Assembly: GCF_001013905.1 (NCBI RefSeq)
Contig: NZ_LN831790.1
Location: 3,982,001-4,046,000 of the forward strand
DNA length: 64,000 nucleotides
Source: Streptomyces leeuwenhoekii
GTDB lineage: Bacteria; Actinomycetota; Actinomycetes; Streptomycetales; Streptomycetaceae
Reading direction: 5' to 3'
Numbering within the stretch: position 1 is the first letter of the stretch; each line of letters starts with the position of its first letter. The notes under the pieces were generated by a model. The model did not search any database, was not told the DNA's origin, and saw nothing but the letters and a program-made list of their open reading frames with translations. Shown here piece by piece: positions 8,569 to 20,300 of this stretch. The position numbers and the translations under genes were made by a program.

Positions 8569-9228
8569 CTACTTGACCGGCCGCAGTCCCAGCGGGCCCG
8601 CGAGCTCCTGCACCATCACGCGGCCGGCCTCCGCCTCCAGGACCTCGTCGCCGAGGTCCTGGTCGGTGTCGAGGCCGTCCAGTTCCTCCAGGGGCTGGTT
8701 CAGGCGGACATGGGCGACGACCGACTGCAGGGCCCGCAGGGTCGCCGACGCCGTGGAGCCCCAGTTGGAGAAGTAGGAGAACTGCCACCACCACAGGGCC
8801 TCCGTGGTGCGGCCCGCCTTGTAGTGGGCCATGCCGTGGCGCAGGTCGGTGATGACGTCGGTGAGGTCGTCGGAGATACGGGCGGGCACCGGCGCCCGGC
8901 GGGGCTCGTAGGGGTCGAAGACCTCGGAGTAGACGTCGATCGGATCCAGCAGGCGGGCGAGGTTCTCGCGGAGTTCGTCCACATCCAGCTCGGGGCCCGG
9001 GTCCGGCTCGTAGCGCTCGTCGGGGACGATGTCCTCGTGGGCGCCCAGCCGGCCCCCGGCCAGCAGGAGCTGGGAGACCTCCAGGAGGAGGAAGGGGATC
9101 GCCGATTCCGGCTCGTCGCCCTTGGCGACCTCCGTCACCGCGACCAGGAAGCTCTCGATCTGGTCCGCGATCTGGACCGCGAAGTCGTCCGGGTTCTGGT
9201 GGGTCGCGTGCAGCGTGGCGTCAGACAT
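8569..9228 (-). CDS. DUF5063 domain protein downstream of recR
   Basis: 219 residues, soluble, acidic, mostly helical, with a Trp-rich segment ([14 protein letters not shown], about residues 140-155). The family is conserved in actinomycetes directly after recR and has no established function. The start ATG lies inside recR: the two genes overlap by 8 nt (9221-9228), implying translational coupling, so the product is likely made in proportion to RecR. No catalytic motif was recognised. Confidence 0.85.
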   Translation of the reverse strand: MSDATLHATHQNPDDFAVQIADQIESFLVAVTEVAKGDEPESAIPFLLLEVSQLLLAGGRLGAHEDIVPDERYEPDPGPELDVDELRENLARLLDPIDVYSEVFDPYEPRRAPVPARISDDLTDVITDLRHGMAHYKAGRTTEALWWWQFSYFSNWGSTASATLRALQSVVAHVRLNQPLEELDGLDTDQDLGDEVLEAEAGRVMVQELAGPLGLRPVK

Positions 9229-9820
9229 CTAGGAGTCGTCTCCCCTCGAAGGCGCGGCCGAGGGTCACCTCGTCCGCGTATTCCAGGTCGCCACCCACCG
9301 GGAGGCCGCTGGCCAGGCGGGTGACCTTCAGGCCCATGGGCTTGATCATGCGGGCGAGGTACGTGGCGGTGGCCTCGCCTTCCAGATTCGGGTCCGTGGC
9401 CAGGATCAGCTCCGTGACCGTCCCGTCGGCCAACCGCGCGAGAAGTTCCCGTATACGCAGGTCGTCGGGGCCCACACCGTCGATCGGGCTGATCGCGCCG
9501 CCGAGGACGTGGTACCGGCCGCGGAACTCACGGGTGCGCTCGATCGCCACGACGTCCTTCGGCTCCTCGACGACGCAGATGACGGCCGGGTCGCGGCGGA
9601 CGTCGCGGCAGATGGCGCACCGCTCCTCCTGCGCCACGTTGCCGCAGACCGCGCAGAAGCGGACCTTCGCCTTCACTTCCATGAGGGCCTGGGCGAGCCG
9701 CCGCACGTCGGCCGGTTCCGCCTGGAGGATGTGGAAGGCGATCCGCTGGGCGCTCTTCGGACCGACGCCGGGCAGCCGCCCCAGCTCGTCGATGAGGTCC
9801 TGGACCACGCCTTCGTACAA
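9221..9820 (-). CDS. recR: Recombination mediator RecR
   Basis: 199 residues, full family length, starting at TTG; the sequence from MYEGVVQDL onward is the conserved RecR N terminus, which decides this rare start. Features in order: helix-hairpin-helix ([17 protein letters not shown], about residues 14-30), a four-cysteine zinc finger (CAVCGN...CAIC, about 55-70), and a Toprim domain ([12 protein letters not shown]...[13 protein letters not shown]). RecR works with RecF/RecO to load RecA on SSB-coated single-stranded DNA. It sits between the YbaB gene and DUF5063 in the usual order. Confidence 0.97.
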   Translation of the reverse strand: MYEGVVQDLIDELGRLPGVGPKSAQRIAFHILQAEPADVRRLAQALMEVKAKVRFCAVCGNVAQEERCAICRDVRRDPAVICVVEEPKDVVAIERTREFRGRYHVLGGAISPIDGVGPDDLRIRELLARLADGTVTELILATDPNLEGEATATYLARMIKPMGLKVTRLASGLPVGGDLEYADEVTLGRAFEGRRLLDV

Positions 9821-9904
9821 CGGACTGCCGCCCTTCCTGGGGTTCCTTCAGTACGTACGGTAGATGCCCGCGGACCGTCTTAGAAGGCAGCCCGCGGCGC
9901 CGGT

Positions 9905-10249
9905 TCAGAACGGCAGGCCGGGGATGCCGCTGCCGCCGCCCAGGCCCTGGGCGAGGGGACCGAGCTTCTGCTGCTGGAGGGTCTGCGCGTTCTGGTTGGC
10001 CGCGTGGACGGCCGCGACGATCAGGTCGGCGAGGGTCTCGGTGTCCTCCGGGTCCACCGCCTTCGGGTCGATCTTGAGGGCCCGCAGCTCACCGGCGCCG
10101 GTGACGGTGGCGTGCACCAGGCCGCCGCCCGCCTGCCCGTCCACCTCGGTACGCGCCAGTTCCTCCTGCGCCCGGGCCAGGTCCTGCTGCATCTTCTGGG
10201 CCTGCTGGAGCAACTGCTGCATGTTGGGCTGGCCACCACCGGGGATCAC
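9905..10249 (-). CDS. YbaB/EbfC family nucleoid-associated protein
   Basis: 114 residues from a GTG start with GAGGAG 7 nt upstream. The N-terminal half is a Gln-rich helix ([23 protein letters not shown]) followed by the beta-strand core [25 protein letters not shown]; the C terminus is Gly-rich. These small dimeric proteins bind DNA and are encoded next to recR in most bacteria. It is co-oriented with recR, 84 bp away, and probably in the same transcript. Confidence 0.95.
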   Translation of the reverse strand: MIPGGGQPNMQQLLQQAQKMQQDLARAQEELARTEVDGQAGGGLVHATVTGAGELRALKIDPKAVDPEDTETLADLIVAAVHAANQNAQTLQQQKLGPLAQGLGGGSGIPGLPF

Positions 10250-10546
10250 GATCAGCTCCTCTTCCGGCGCTCGTTCGGTACGGGTTTTTCCCGTTCGGCA
10301 CGAGCCTACGTGGTCCGCGCGGCCCTCGCCCCAGCACTCTTTCGAGTGAGTCGGTCACCCGCCCTATACCTGATCAAGACCCCCTTCCGGGCGGAAAAGC
10401 GGCCGAACCGGGCCCGCCGCCACCCATTGGGAGGTAGGAAGGGGGCCGGCGCGTCAGCCACAGGGGTCCTCAGGTGTTACGCGGGCGCGACAGGGTAGTC
10501 ACGCACGGTGATCAGCGGGATCTGTCGTGATCGGTAGGGAGTGCGG
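10250..10546. promoter_or_regulatory. Divergent promoter region of YbaB and SLATT genes
   Basis: About 297 bp that should hold the promoters for ybaB-recR (minus) and the SLATT gene (plus). I checked it for an SRP RNA or tRNA, which often lie near dnaX/recR, and see neither. Confidence 0.5.
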
Positions 10547-11305
10547 GTGGGTCAGCCGGAGATGCAGCCCGAGAGGACGCCGCAGGACGGGGCACGGGAC
10601 GGGCGCGGCGAGGGGGCGCCCGGGCTCAGGCCGGGCGACCTGACCGGGCGGGAGTTCCCGCTCGGGGACTGGGGGCAGCCCGCCGAGCGACTGGACGAGC
10701 TGTACCGGTGGGTGGAGCGCGGAGCGCTGGACACGGCCGCCTGGTATCTCGCGGACCGGGTGTGGAAGCGGCGGACGGCGCGGGCGCTGCGGGCGGGCGC
10801 GGCGCTGGGGGCGGTCTCCGGGGCGGCGCTGCCGCTGCTGGACATGACGGGTGTGGTGGGCGGGGTCGCCCCCTGGGGGTATCTCGCGCTGCTGCTCGGG
10901 GTGGCGTGCGTGGCCGGGGACCGGTTCTTCGGGGTGACGTCCGGGTGGATGAGGGACATGGCCACCGCGCAGGCGGTGCAGCGCCGGCTCCAGGCGTTGC
11001 AGTTCGACTGGGCCTCGGAGAGCGTACGGGAGGTGCTCGGACCGGCCGAGGGGACGGCGAGCGAGGCGGCCGAGCGGTGCCTCGGGGTGCTGCGCCGGTT
11101 CTCGGAGGACGTGACCGAGCTGGTGCGCGCGGAGACGGCGGACTGGATGGTGGAGTTCCGGACCGGTTCGGCGCCGCTCGGCATCCAGTCCGCGGTGCCC
11201 GGCGGGCCGCGGCCGGAGCAGGCGGCGGCGAACGGCCGGTTCGCCATCCCGCCGGGGGCCGCGCGGCCGAACATGCCGCGGCAGCGTCCGCCGGAGCCGC
11301 GCTGA
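10547..11305 (+). CDS. SLATT-domain membrane protein
   Basis: 252 residues. A soluble N-terminal region (to about residue 75) with an amphipathic helix precedes two closely spaced membrane helices (ALRAGAALGAVSGAALPLLDM and PWGYLALLLGVACVAGDRFFG) joined by a short turn, then a long cytoplasmic helical region and a Pro-rich tail. This is the SLATT arrangement; SLATT proteins are proposed to form membrane pores or to be effectors in nucleotide-triggered conflict systems, but stand-alone housekeeping forms such as this are common in Streptomyces. GTG 10547 is preferred over GTG 10541 because AGGGA (10536-10540) would touch the earlier codon. Confidence 0.8.
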   Translation: MGQPEMQPERTPQDGARDGRGEGAPGLRPGDLTGREFPLGDWGQPAERLDELYRWVERGALDTAAWYLADRVWKRRTARALRAGAALGAVSGAALPLLDMTGVVGGVAPWGYLALLLGVACVAGDRFFGVTSGWMRDMATAQAVQRRLQALQFDWASESVREVLGPAEGTASEAAERCLGVLRRFSEDVTELVRAETADWMVEFRTGSAPLGIQSAVPGGPRPEQAAANGRFAIPPGAARPNMPRQRPPEPR

Positions 11306-11432
11306 GGGACGGGGGCGGCGGGAGCGGGGCCGGAGGCCCGGAGGCGGGGCCTGGAGGCGGGGGCCCGGAGCCGGGCGGGGCGGTCCAGTGGGTGGCGCGA
11401 CTGGAGTGGGCGGCGCGCCGCGTGGGCGCGGG

Positions 11433-13349
<1,917 letters not shown>

Positions 13350-13633
13350 CGCCTGCCGCCTTCCCCCCCAGTGGTCAACAGGCCGAGAGTAGTGCGGGGT
13401 TGGGGCGCGCAGGGGCCGGGCGCCGTCTACGGGCCCGCTACCGGCGCCTTTTCGGCCGACGTGTTCCGCCTCCCCGGTGGCGCGATTGCTTCGAGCACGG
13501 CGGCCGGCCGTCCGAGCGGGTCCCGCCCCGCCCCCCTCCGCGGGGCCGGGGCCGGGGCCGAGGCCGACAACGTGTCGCGGAAAGCCGCGGTCCACAGACA
13601 GGACGCCGATGTCGCGTCCGCACCGCGGACACC

Positions 13634-13639
13634 TACGCT
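13634..13639 (+). promoter_or_regulatory. -10 element for a leaderless transcript
   Basis: TACGCT ends 7 nt before the ATG at 13647, and no SD lies between. This is the spacing seen for leaderless genes in Streptomyces. Confidence 0.5.
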
Positions 13640-13646
13640 CGGGCGC

Positions 13647-15011
13647 ATGACCCCTCAGCTCCCTCAGCCCAGCCCCGAGGCCGGCGCGGCAGTCAAGGCC
13701 GCGGACCGCGCGCACGTGTTCCACTCCTGGTCCGCACAGGAGCTCATCGACCCGCTCGCCGTCGCCGGTGCGGAAGGGTCGTACTTCTGGGACTACGACG
13801 GCAACCGCTACCTCGACTTCACCAGCGGCCTCGTCTACACCAACATCGGCTACCAGCACCCGAAGGTCGTCGCCGCGATCCAGGAGCAGGCGGCGCGGAT
13901 GACGACCTTCGCTCCCGCGTTCGCCCTCGAGGCGCGGTCCGAGGCGGCCCGGCTGATCGCCGAACGGACGCCCGGCGACCTGGACAAGATCTTCTTCACC
14001 AACGCGGGCGCGGACGCCGTCGAGCACGCGGTGCGCATGGCCCGGCTGCACACGGGCCGCCCGAAGGTGCTGTCGGCCTACCGCTCGTACCACGGCGGCA
14101 CCCAGCAGGCCATCAACGTCACCGGTGACCCGCGCCGCTGGGCCAGCGACAGCGGCGCGGCCGGTGTCGTCCACTTCTGGGCGCCCTTCCTCTACCGCTC
14201 CCGCTTCTACGCCGAGACCGAGGAGCAGGAGTGCGCGCGGGCGCTGGAGCACCTGGAGACGACGATCGTCTTCGAGGGGCCGCAGACCGTCGCCGCGATC
14301 GTCCTGGAGACGATCCCGGGCACGGCGGGGATCATGGTGCCGCCGCCCGGCTACCTCGCCGGGGTGCGGGAGATCTGCGACAAGTACGGCATCGTCTTCG
14401 TCCTGGACGAGGTGATGGCGGGCTTCGGGCGGACCGGTGAGTGGTTCGCGGCGGACCTGTTCGACGTCACACCCGACCTGATGACCTTCGCCAAGGGGGT
14501 GAACTCCGGCTATGTGCCGCTGGGCGGTGTCGCCATCTCGCAGCGGATCGCGGAGACGTTCGCGAAGCGGCCCTATCCCGGCGGGCTGACCTACTCCGGG
14601 CACCCGCTCGCCTGCGCCGCGGCCGTCGCGACGATCGAGGTGATGGCCGAGGAGGGTGTCGTGGAGCACGCCGCGCGGCTCGGGGCCGAGGTGGTGGAGC
14701 CGGGGCTGCGGGAGCTGGCGCGGCGCCACCCGAGCGTGGGCGAGGTGCGCGGCGCGGGCATGTTCTGGGCCCTGGAACTGGTGAAGAACCGGGAGACCCG
14801 CGAGCCGCTGGTGCCGTACAACGCGGCCGGTGAGGCCAACGCGCCGATGGCCGCGTTCGCCGCCGCGGCCAAGGCCCACGGCCTGTGGCCGTTCGTGAAC
14901 ATGAACCGGACGCATGTCGTGCCGCCGTGCAACGTGAGCGAGGCGGAGCTGAAGGAGGGCTTCACGGCGCTGGACGCGGCGCTGTCCGTGGCGGACGAGT
15001 ACACGGACTAG
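13647..15011 (+). CDS. Class-III PLP-dependent aminotransferase
   Basis: 454 residues. It belongs to the omega-aminotransferase fold-type I family: GNRYLDFTSGLVYTNIGYQHP at the N terminus, the cofactor-contacting LDEVMAGFGRTGEWFA, and Lys283 (TFAKGVNSGYVPLGG) as the expected Schiff-base lysine. Related enzymes act on GABA, beta-alanine, taurine or similar omega-amines; the exact substrate cannot be assigned. The start is supported by a -10-like hexamer 7 nt upstream (leaderless). A short tandem repeat directly follows the stop, and a GntR gene lies downstream in the same direction, so co-regulation is possible. Confidence 0.9.
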   Translation: MTPQLPQPSPEAGAAVKAADRAHVFHSWSAQELIDPLAVAGAEGSYFWDYDGNRYLDFTSGLVYTNIGYQHPKVVAAIQEQAARMTTFAPAFALEARSEAARLIAERTPGDLDKIFFTNAGADAVEHAVRMARLHTGRPKVLSAYRSYHGGTQQAINVTGDPRRWASDSGAAGVVHFWAPFLYRSRFYAETEEQECARALEHLETTIVFEGPQTVAAIVLETIPGTAGIMVPPPGYLAGVREICDKYGIVFVLDEVMAGFGRTGEWFAADLFDVTPDLMTFAKGVNSGYVPLGGVAISQRIAETFAKRPYPGGLTYSGHPLACAAAVATIEVMAEEGVVEHAARLGAEVVEPGLRELARRHPSVGEVRGAGMFWALELVKNRETREPLVPYNAAGEANAPMAAFAAAAKAHGLWPFVNMNRTHVVPPCNVSEAELKEGFTALDAALSVADEYTD

Positions 15012-15079
15012 GACACGGACCAGGACACGGACTAGTACGAACCAGGACACGGACCAGGACACCGACCGGTACACGGACC
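15003..15079. repeat. Short 12-bp tandem repeat after the aminotransferase gene
   Basis: About six diverged copies of GGACACGGACCA begin in the last codons of the aminotransferase gene and run about 65 bp past its stop. It contains in-frame stops and codes for nothing. Confidence 0.75.
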
Positions 15080-15101
15080 CTCCGGGCCGCGCCCGGACGC
15101 G

Positions 15102-15158
15102 TAAGGTGGCGTGCTCGAAGACGTATGGCACGTGCGTACGACACGCCTGTGCGATACG
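15102..15158 (+). promoter_or_regulatory. Promoter and candidate operator of the GntR gene
   Basis: TAAGGT (15102-15107) is a good -10. Just after it is an inverted repeat with 10-bp arms, CGTATGGCAC (15122-15131) and GTGCGATACG (15149-15158), one mismatch, 17-nt spacer. Its position right after the likely transcription start suits autorepression. Confidence 0.5.
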
Positions 15159-15219
15159 CGGGGGCGGCACCCGTGCCCGCCCGCGCACGCCACCCGACGC
15201 GACGAGGAGACCCCCGACC

Positions 15220-15921
15220 ATGCCCGGCCCCCGCGGCACCGGCGCCGTGACGCGCAGCACCCTGCGCCAGCAGATCGCCGACGCCCTCCGTGACGAGGTG
15301 CTCGCGGGACGGCTCCAGCCCGGGCAGGAGTTCACGGTGAAGGAGATCGCCGAGCAGTACGGCGTCTCCGCCACCCCGGTCCGGGAGGCCCTGGTCGACC
15401 TGTCCGCGCAAGGGCTGCTCGACGCCGACCAGCACCGCGGCTTCCGGGTGCACGAGTACTCGCTGGACGACTTCCGCGGCATCGTCGAGGCCCGCGGGCT
15501 CGTCATCGACGGGATGTTCAACGCCATCGGCGACGGCCGGCTGAGCCGGCTGCGCTCCGGCGAGGCCCGGGCCACCGCCGCCCTCGACGGGGTCCGGCGG
15601 CGCGGCGAGGAGGCGCAGCGGGCCGCGGGCGCCGGGGACCTGACCGTCCTCATCGGCTACGACCTGCGCTTCTGGCGCGAGCTGAGCGCCCTGTTCGGCA
15701 ACCCCTACCTCTCCGACTTCCTGCACCGGCTGCGCGTGCAGAGCTGGGTGTGCGCGGTGCAGCACCTGCGCCGGATACGCGATCTGCGGGGTGTGCTGTG
15801 GTGCGGCCACACAGAACTGGTGGACGCCCTGTCGCGCCGTGACACCGCTGCCGCCCGCGCGATCATCGACGCCTACAACGCCCACTCCCTCGCCCTGATC
15901 GAGCGGCTCGGCGCCGGGTGA
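15220..15921 (+). CDS. GntR family transcriptional regulator (FadR-like C-terminal domain)
   Basis: 233 residues. N-terminal winged helix (about 10-75): TLRQQIADALRDEVLAGRLQPGQ and the recognition region EQYGVSATPVREALVDLSAQGLL, followed by a helical ligand-binding domain of FCD type with an HTELVDAL motif that in this subfamily contributes a metal/carboxylate site. GAGGAG (15204-15209) lies 10 nt before the ATG. It follows the aminotransferase gene, so a link to amino-acid or omega-amine catabolism is possible but only by context. Confidence 0.92.
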   Translation: MPGPRGTGAVTRSTLRQQIADALRDEVLAGRLQPGQEFTVKEIAEQYGVSATPVREALVDLSAQGLLDADQHRGFRVHEYSLDDFRGIVEARGLVIDGMFNAIGDGRLSRLRSGEARATAALDGVRRRGEEAQRAAGAGDLTVLIGYDLRFWRELSALFGNPYLSDFLHRLRVQSWVCAVQHLRRIRDLRGVLWCGHTELVDALSRRDTAAARAIIDAYNAHSLALIERLGAG

Positions 15922-16069
15922 TCCCCGCGACGGCCGCCGGCCCGCCCGGCGGCGCGGGACACGGGTGCCGCCGGCGGTCGCGCGGCCCGCGCACGTCGTG
16001 ACCCGGCGCCCAGCGGGTATGGGACCTGCACGGGGGGAGCCACCCTCGCGCCGCACCGATTACGCTTCC

Positions 16070-16750
16070 ATGACCACCGTGCCGTGTGAGGAGCCTCTTT
16101 TGGCCTGTGACCTGTGGCTGGTACCGCTCGTCGACGTTCTGTGCCACACCCCGGACAATCCGTTCGCCGAGGAACTCGCGGAGTACAACCGGCTGCTGGC
16201 CGAGGCCGGGCTGCCGCCGGTCCCGGTGTACCAGTACATGCCGGGCCTGTCGGGCGAGGTCGCCCCGGTCGCCGGCTTCGACTACGACGCGCTGCACTTC
16301 CTGCGCCGCGCCTACCTGCTCCAGGTGTGCGGCCTGCCGGTGTCGCCGGTCGGCGAACTCGGCGGCGACTACGAGCAGTTGCTGGAGATGTTCGAGGCGA
16401 CGGCCCAGCAGTCGCACCTCGTCTGGCACTACGACCACGCGGGCGCCTACGTCCCGGTGGACTTCCCGCACCCGCTCTCCAGCGACGAACTGCTCGCGGG
16501 CGGCGGCCCGTTGGGCTCCTCCCAGAGTCTGCTGCGGGAGCTGGAGCAGGTGGCCCCGGCGATCGGCATCGACCCGGCCAACCCCCCGGCGGCCCCGCAG
16601 CCGCCGCTCGCCCCCACGGAGCTGGAGGAACCCGCCGTACCCGCCCCGTACGACCCGAGCCCCTTCGCCCGCGAGCGGCACGTGTGGCTCGGCCTGCACG
16701 CGGCGGCGACGCGGAGCCTGGCACAGGGGTCGATGATCGTGTTCAGCTGA
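16070..16750 (+). CDS. Conserved hypothetical protein
   Basis: 226 residues, soluble, rich in Pro/Leu/Glu with DLWLVPLVDVLCHTPDNPFAEEL near the N terminus and a Pro-rich stretch at about 165-200. No recognised domain. Two starts are possible: the ATG given here, or TTG at 16100, which has a well-spaced GAGGAG (16088-16093) 6 nt upstream and gives a product 10 residues shorter beginning MACDLWL; the TTG is arguably the better supported. It converges with the small gene at 16763-17059, 12 bp away. Confidence 0.7.
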   Translation: MTTVPCEEPLLACDLWLVPLVDVLCHTPDNPFAEELAEYNRLLAEAGLPPVPVYQYMPGLSGEVAPVAGFDYDALHFLRRAYLLQVCGLPVSPVGELGGDYEQLLEMFEATAQQSHLVWHYDHAGAYVPVDFPHPLSSDELLAGGGPLGSSQSLLRELEQVAPAIGIDPANPPAAPQPPLAPTELEEPAVPAPYDPSPFARERHVWLGLHAAATRSLAQGSMIVFS

Positions 16751-16762
16751 GGGGGTACCGGC

Positions 16763-17059
16763 TCAGCGCATCTGCGCCAGTCCCTTCTGCAGATCCTCCG
16801 CGTTCATGATCGGGAGGACCTCGACCTCGGCGTTCAGCTGGGTGAAGAACGGCTCACCGGTGGCCGGCAGGTCGGAGCTGTCCTGCATGTCGAAGACCAG
16901 CAGGGCGGTCCGCCGGCCGCCGAGAGGCCCGAAGTAGGCGGCCTCCGGCTTGAGGTGCTCCAGGATGTTCTTCATCAGCTCGGGCATCTTCCCGCTGAGG
17001 ATGATCTCGTTGGCCTTCTCGGTGTCCATCGTGGCCTTGAGCATCACACGCATGGCCAT
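16763..17059 (-). CDS. Conserved small protein, probable ferredoxin-like alpha/beta fold
   Basis: 98 residues. The pattern strand (MRVMLKATM), helix (TEKANEIILSGKMPELMKNILEHL), strand (EAAYFGPLGG), strand (RTALLVFDM), helix, strand (EVEVLPIMN), helix looks like a single ferredoxin-like domain similar to Dabb/ABM or GYD stand-alone proteins. No catalytic residue is evident. ATG 17059 is preferred over GTG 17062 because of spacing to a GGGAG sequence. Confidence 0.75.
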   Translation of the reverse strand: MAMRVMLKATMDTEKANEIILSGKMPELMKNILEHLKPEAAYFGPLGGRRTALLVFDMQDSSDLPATGEPFFTQLNAEVEVLPIMNAEDLQKGLAQMR

Positions 17060-17338
17060 CACCTTCTCCCGCTCCCTCCAGGCTAGGGCCGGGCGCGGGG
17101 AACGGCGAGTTCCGGCCCGGGCCCGCCCCGCCCGCCCCGATCGCCCCGCTCACCACCGGTGATCCCTGGGCTGGGCCGCGAGCCCGCTCGCTGTCGGGTG
17201 GGCCATTTCTCGCCATGTCCGCAGCCGCCGTATTCCCCTCATGGTCCATCGTCACCTCCATCGATTACGGTCGGATTCGCGTAGGTGACGACCGGCGGGT
17301 GGCACCGCGGGTGCATTCACGGGGGAGGGTGACGGGGG

Positions 17339-20300
17339 TTGGGTTACGTTCTGCCGGGCTGGCTGGACGAGATCCTCGACTTCATCGGGATCAACTGGCC
17401 GAACGTCGACGAGGACGACTACCGCGAGATGGCGGACGCGATGCGCGAACTCGCGGACGCCTTCGACGACCACGCGGGTGAGGCCCACGCGGCGGTGAAC
17501 CGTCTGCTGTCCTCCAGCGAGGGCTGGGCGGTGGACGCCCTGCAGGAGCACTGGGGCAAGGTGAAGTCCTCGCACCTGGAGCAGTTACCGGAGGCGGCTC
17601 GCCTGTTCGCGGACGCGATGGACGTCGTCGCGGACGTGATCTACGGCATGAAGATCAAGGCCGAGATCGAGCTGGGGGCGATGGCGGCCTCGATCGGCAT
17701 TTCGATCGGTCTCGCCGCGTTCACCGGCGGCCTGTCGGCGCTGATCGGCGCGGCGGAGATGGCCGCCCTGCGGGAGGCGGTACGGCGGATCATCAAGGAG
17801 GCCGCCGACCAGATCGTCGACCAGGTGATGGCGATGGTGACCGAACCGGTCGCCGCCAGGCTCGAGCGCATGGTCACGGACGCGGTGCTGGACCTGGCCT
17901 CCGGCGCCGTCTCCCCGGCCGGCGGCTCTCCGGGCGGCCCGGGCGCGGGCACCCCCGGGATGCGGCTGAACTCCGCCGACGGTGGCGGTGGGGGCGGCGG
18001 CGGTGGCGGTGGCGGCCGCATGCGCATCGACCATGCCGAGTACGACAAGGCCGCGGGCGACCTGGGCCGTATCAGCCAGACGTCGATGACCCGCCTGTCG
18101 GGCTCCTTGGACCGCGCGGACAGCGCCAACAACCGCACCCGCGGCAAGGACTCCTTCACCCAGGGCATCGACGCGGTGGTGGACGGTGCCACGAAGGGGA
18201 TGAAGAAGGCCGTCGAGCGGATCGTCAAGCACACCGGCGAGACCCTCCCCAAAACCCTCCGCGACACCTCGGAGAACCACAAGCGCAACGAGAAGACCAC
18301 CGAGGACGCGCTGAACAGGATCCTGGGCGGCCAGGACGGAACCGGAAAGGGACCCGGGCTCTCGTCGAAGGGCCCGGGCGGCAGCGGCGGCTCGTCCGGC
18401 GGCAAGCCGGACCTGCTGAACAAGGCGCTCGACAACCCCCGCCACCACAGCGTGGAGCCGAACAGGCGCACCTGCGAGGGCGACCCGATCGATGTCGCCA
18501 GCGGCCAGATGCTGCTGGAGCAGACGGACCTGACCCTGCCCGGCGTCCTGCCCCTCGTGCTCAGGCGCACCCACCTGTCGGACTACACCTTCGGCACCTG
18601 GTTTGGCCGCTCCTGGGCCTCGACGCTGGACGAGCGCATCGAGGTCGACATCCACAACAAGGCCGTTTGGGCCCGCGAGGACGGCACTCTGCTGGTCTAC
18701 GACCGGCTGCCCACCCCGGAGCAGCCGGACGTACTGCCGCTGGAGGGCCCCCGTATACCCCTGCGCCGCACCAGCGAGTTCGGCGCGGCGCACATGGAGT
18801 TCGCCACCACCGATCCGCGCACCGGCTGGACGAGGTACTTCACCCGCCCTCGCGGCGAGGGCTGGCAACTGTGGCTGACCACGATCGAGGACCGCAACGG
18901 CAACCAGATCGACATCCACCGCGACGGCACCGGCCTGCCCCTGTCGGTCACCCACAGCGGCGGCTACGACGTCCGCCTCACCGCCGACCGCGACCTGGGC
19001 CGCATCACCCGGCTGTCCCTGCGCACCGGCCCTGGCACCGCCGACACCGTCCAGGTCATGGCCTACGGCTACGCCCCCGCCACCGGCGATCTCACCGAGG
19101 TCACCAACTCCTCGGGCCGGCCGCTGCGGTTCGACTACGACGCCCAGGGCCGCATCACCGCCTGGACCGACCGCAACGACTCCACGTACCGCTACGTCCA
19201 CGACGCCGCGGGACGCGTCGTGCAGACCATCGGCCCGGACGGCTACCTCTCCGGCACGTTCGTCTACGACACCGGACAGCGCACCACCCGCTGGACCGAC
19301 GCGCTCGGCCACACCACGCTCTACCAGCTCGACGACCGCGGCCGGATCACCGCCCGCACCGATCCGCTCGGCCACACCACCCGGCAGACCTTCGACGCCC
19401 GTGACCGGCTGCTGACCCGCACCGACCCCCTGGGCCGCACCACCGCCTTCGAGTACGACGAGGACGGCAACACCACCGCGGTCACGCACCCGGACGGCTC
19501 CCGGACGAGCCTCACCTACAACGAGCTGGGCCTGCCGGTCTCCCTCCGCCGGCCGGACGGCGCCGTCACGGTCCAGGAGTTCGACGAGCGCGGCAACCGC
19601 ACCTCGGTCACCGGACCCGCGGGCACCACCACCCGCTTCACCTACGACGACCGGGGCCACGTCACCTCGGTCACCGACGCCCTCGGCGCGACGACGCGCG
19701 TGCGCTGCGACCCGGCCGGCCTGCCGACCGACATCACCGACCCGCTGGGCGCCGTCACACGCTGCGAACGGGACGCCTTCGGCCGCCCGGTCACCGTGAC
19801 CGATCCGCTCGGGGCGACCACACGGCTGGAATGGACCGTGGAGGGCAAGCCGGCCCGGCGTACCCATCCGGACGGAACGGCCGAGTCCTGGACGTACGAC
19901 GGTGAGGGCAACTGCCTGACCCATACGGATGCCATGGGCGCGGTCTCCCGCTTCGAGTACACCCACTTCGACCTGCTCGCCGCGCGCACCGGCCCGGACG
20001 GCGTCCGCTACACCTTCACCCATGACCCCGAGCTACGACTGACCCAGGTCAGCAACGCTCAGGGCCTGACCTGGGAGTACACCTACGACCCGGCGGGCCG
20101 CCTCGTCGCCGAGACGGACTTCGACGACCGCACCCTCACCTACACGCACGATGCGGCGGGCCAACTGACCGCGACCACCACGGCCTCCGGCCAGGCCATC
20201 CGCTTCGACAGGGACGTCCTGGGCCGCGTGGTGCGGAAGGACGCGGCCGGAGCGGTCACCACCTACACCTACGACACGACAGGCAACCTGGCCCAGGCGG

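Noticed and set aside
10250..10546. Possible SRP RNA or tRNA near the recR cluster
   Set aside because: No SRP Alu/S-domain motif and no cloverleaf with a GGTTCGA-type T-loop could be found.
15003..15079. CRISPR-like short repeats
   Set aside because: Units are contiguous, diverged 12-mers without spacers.
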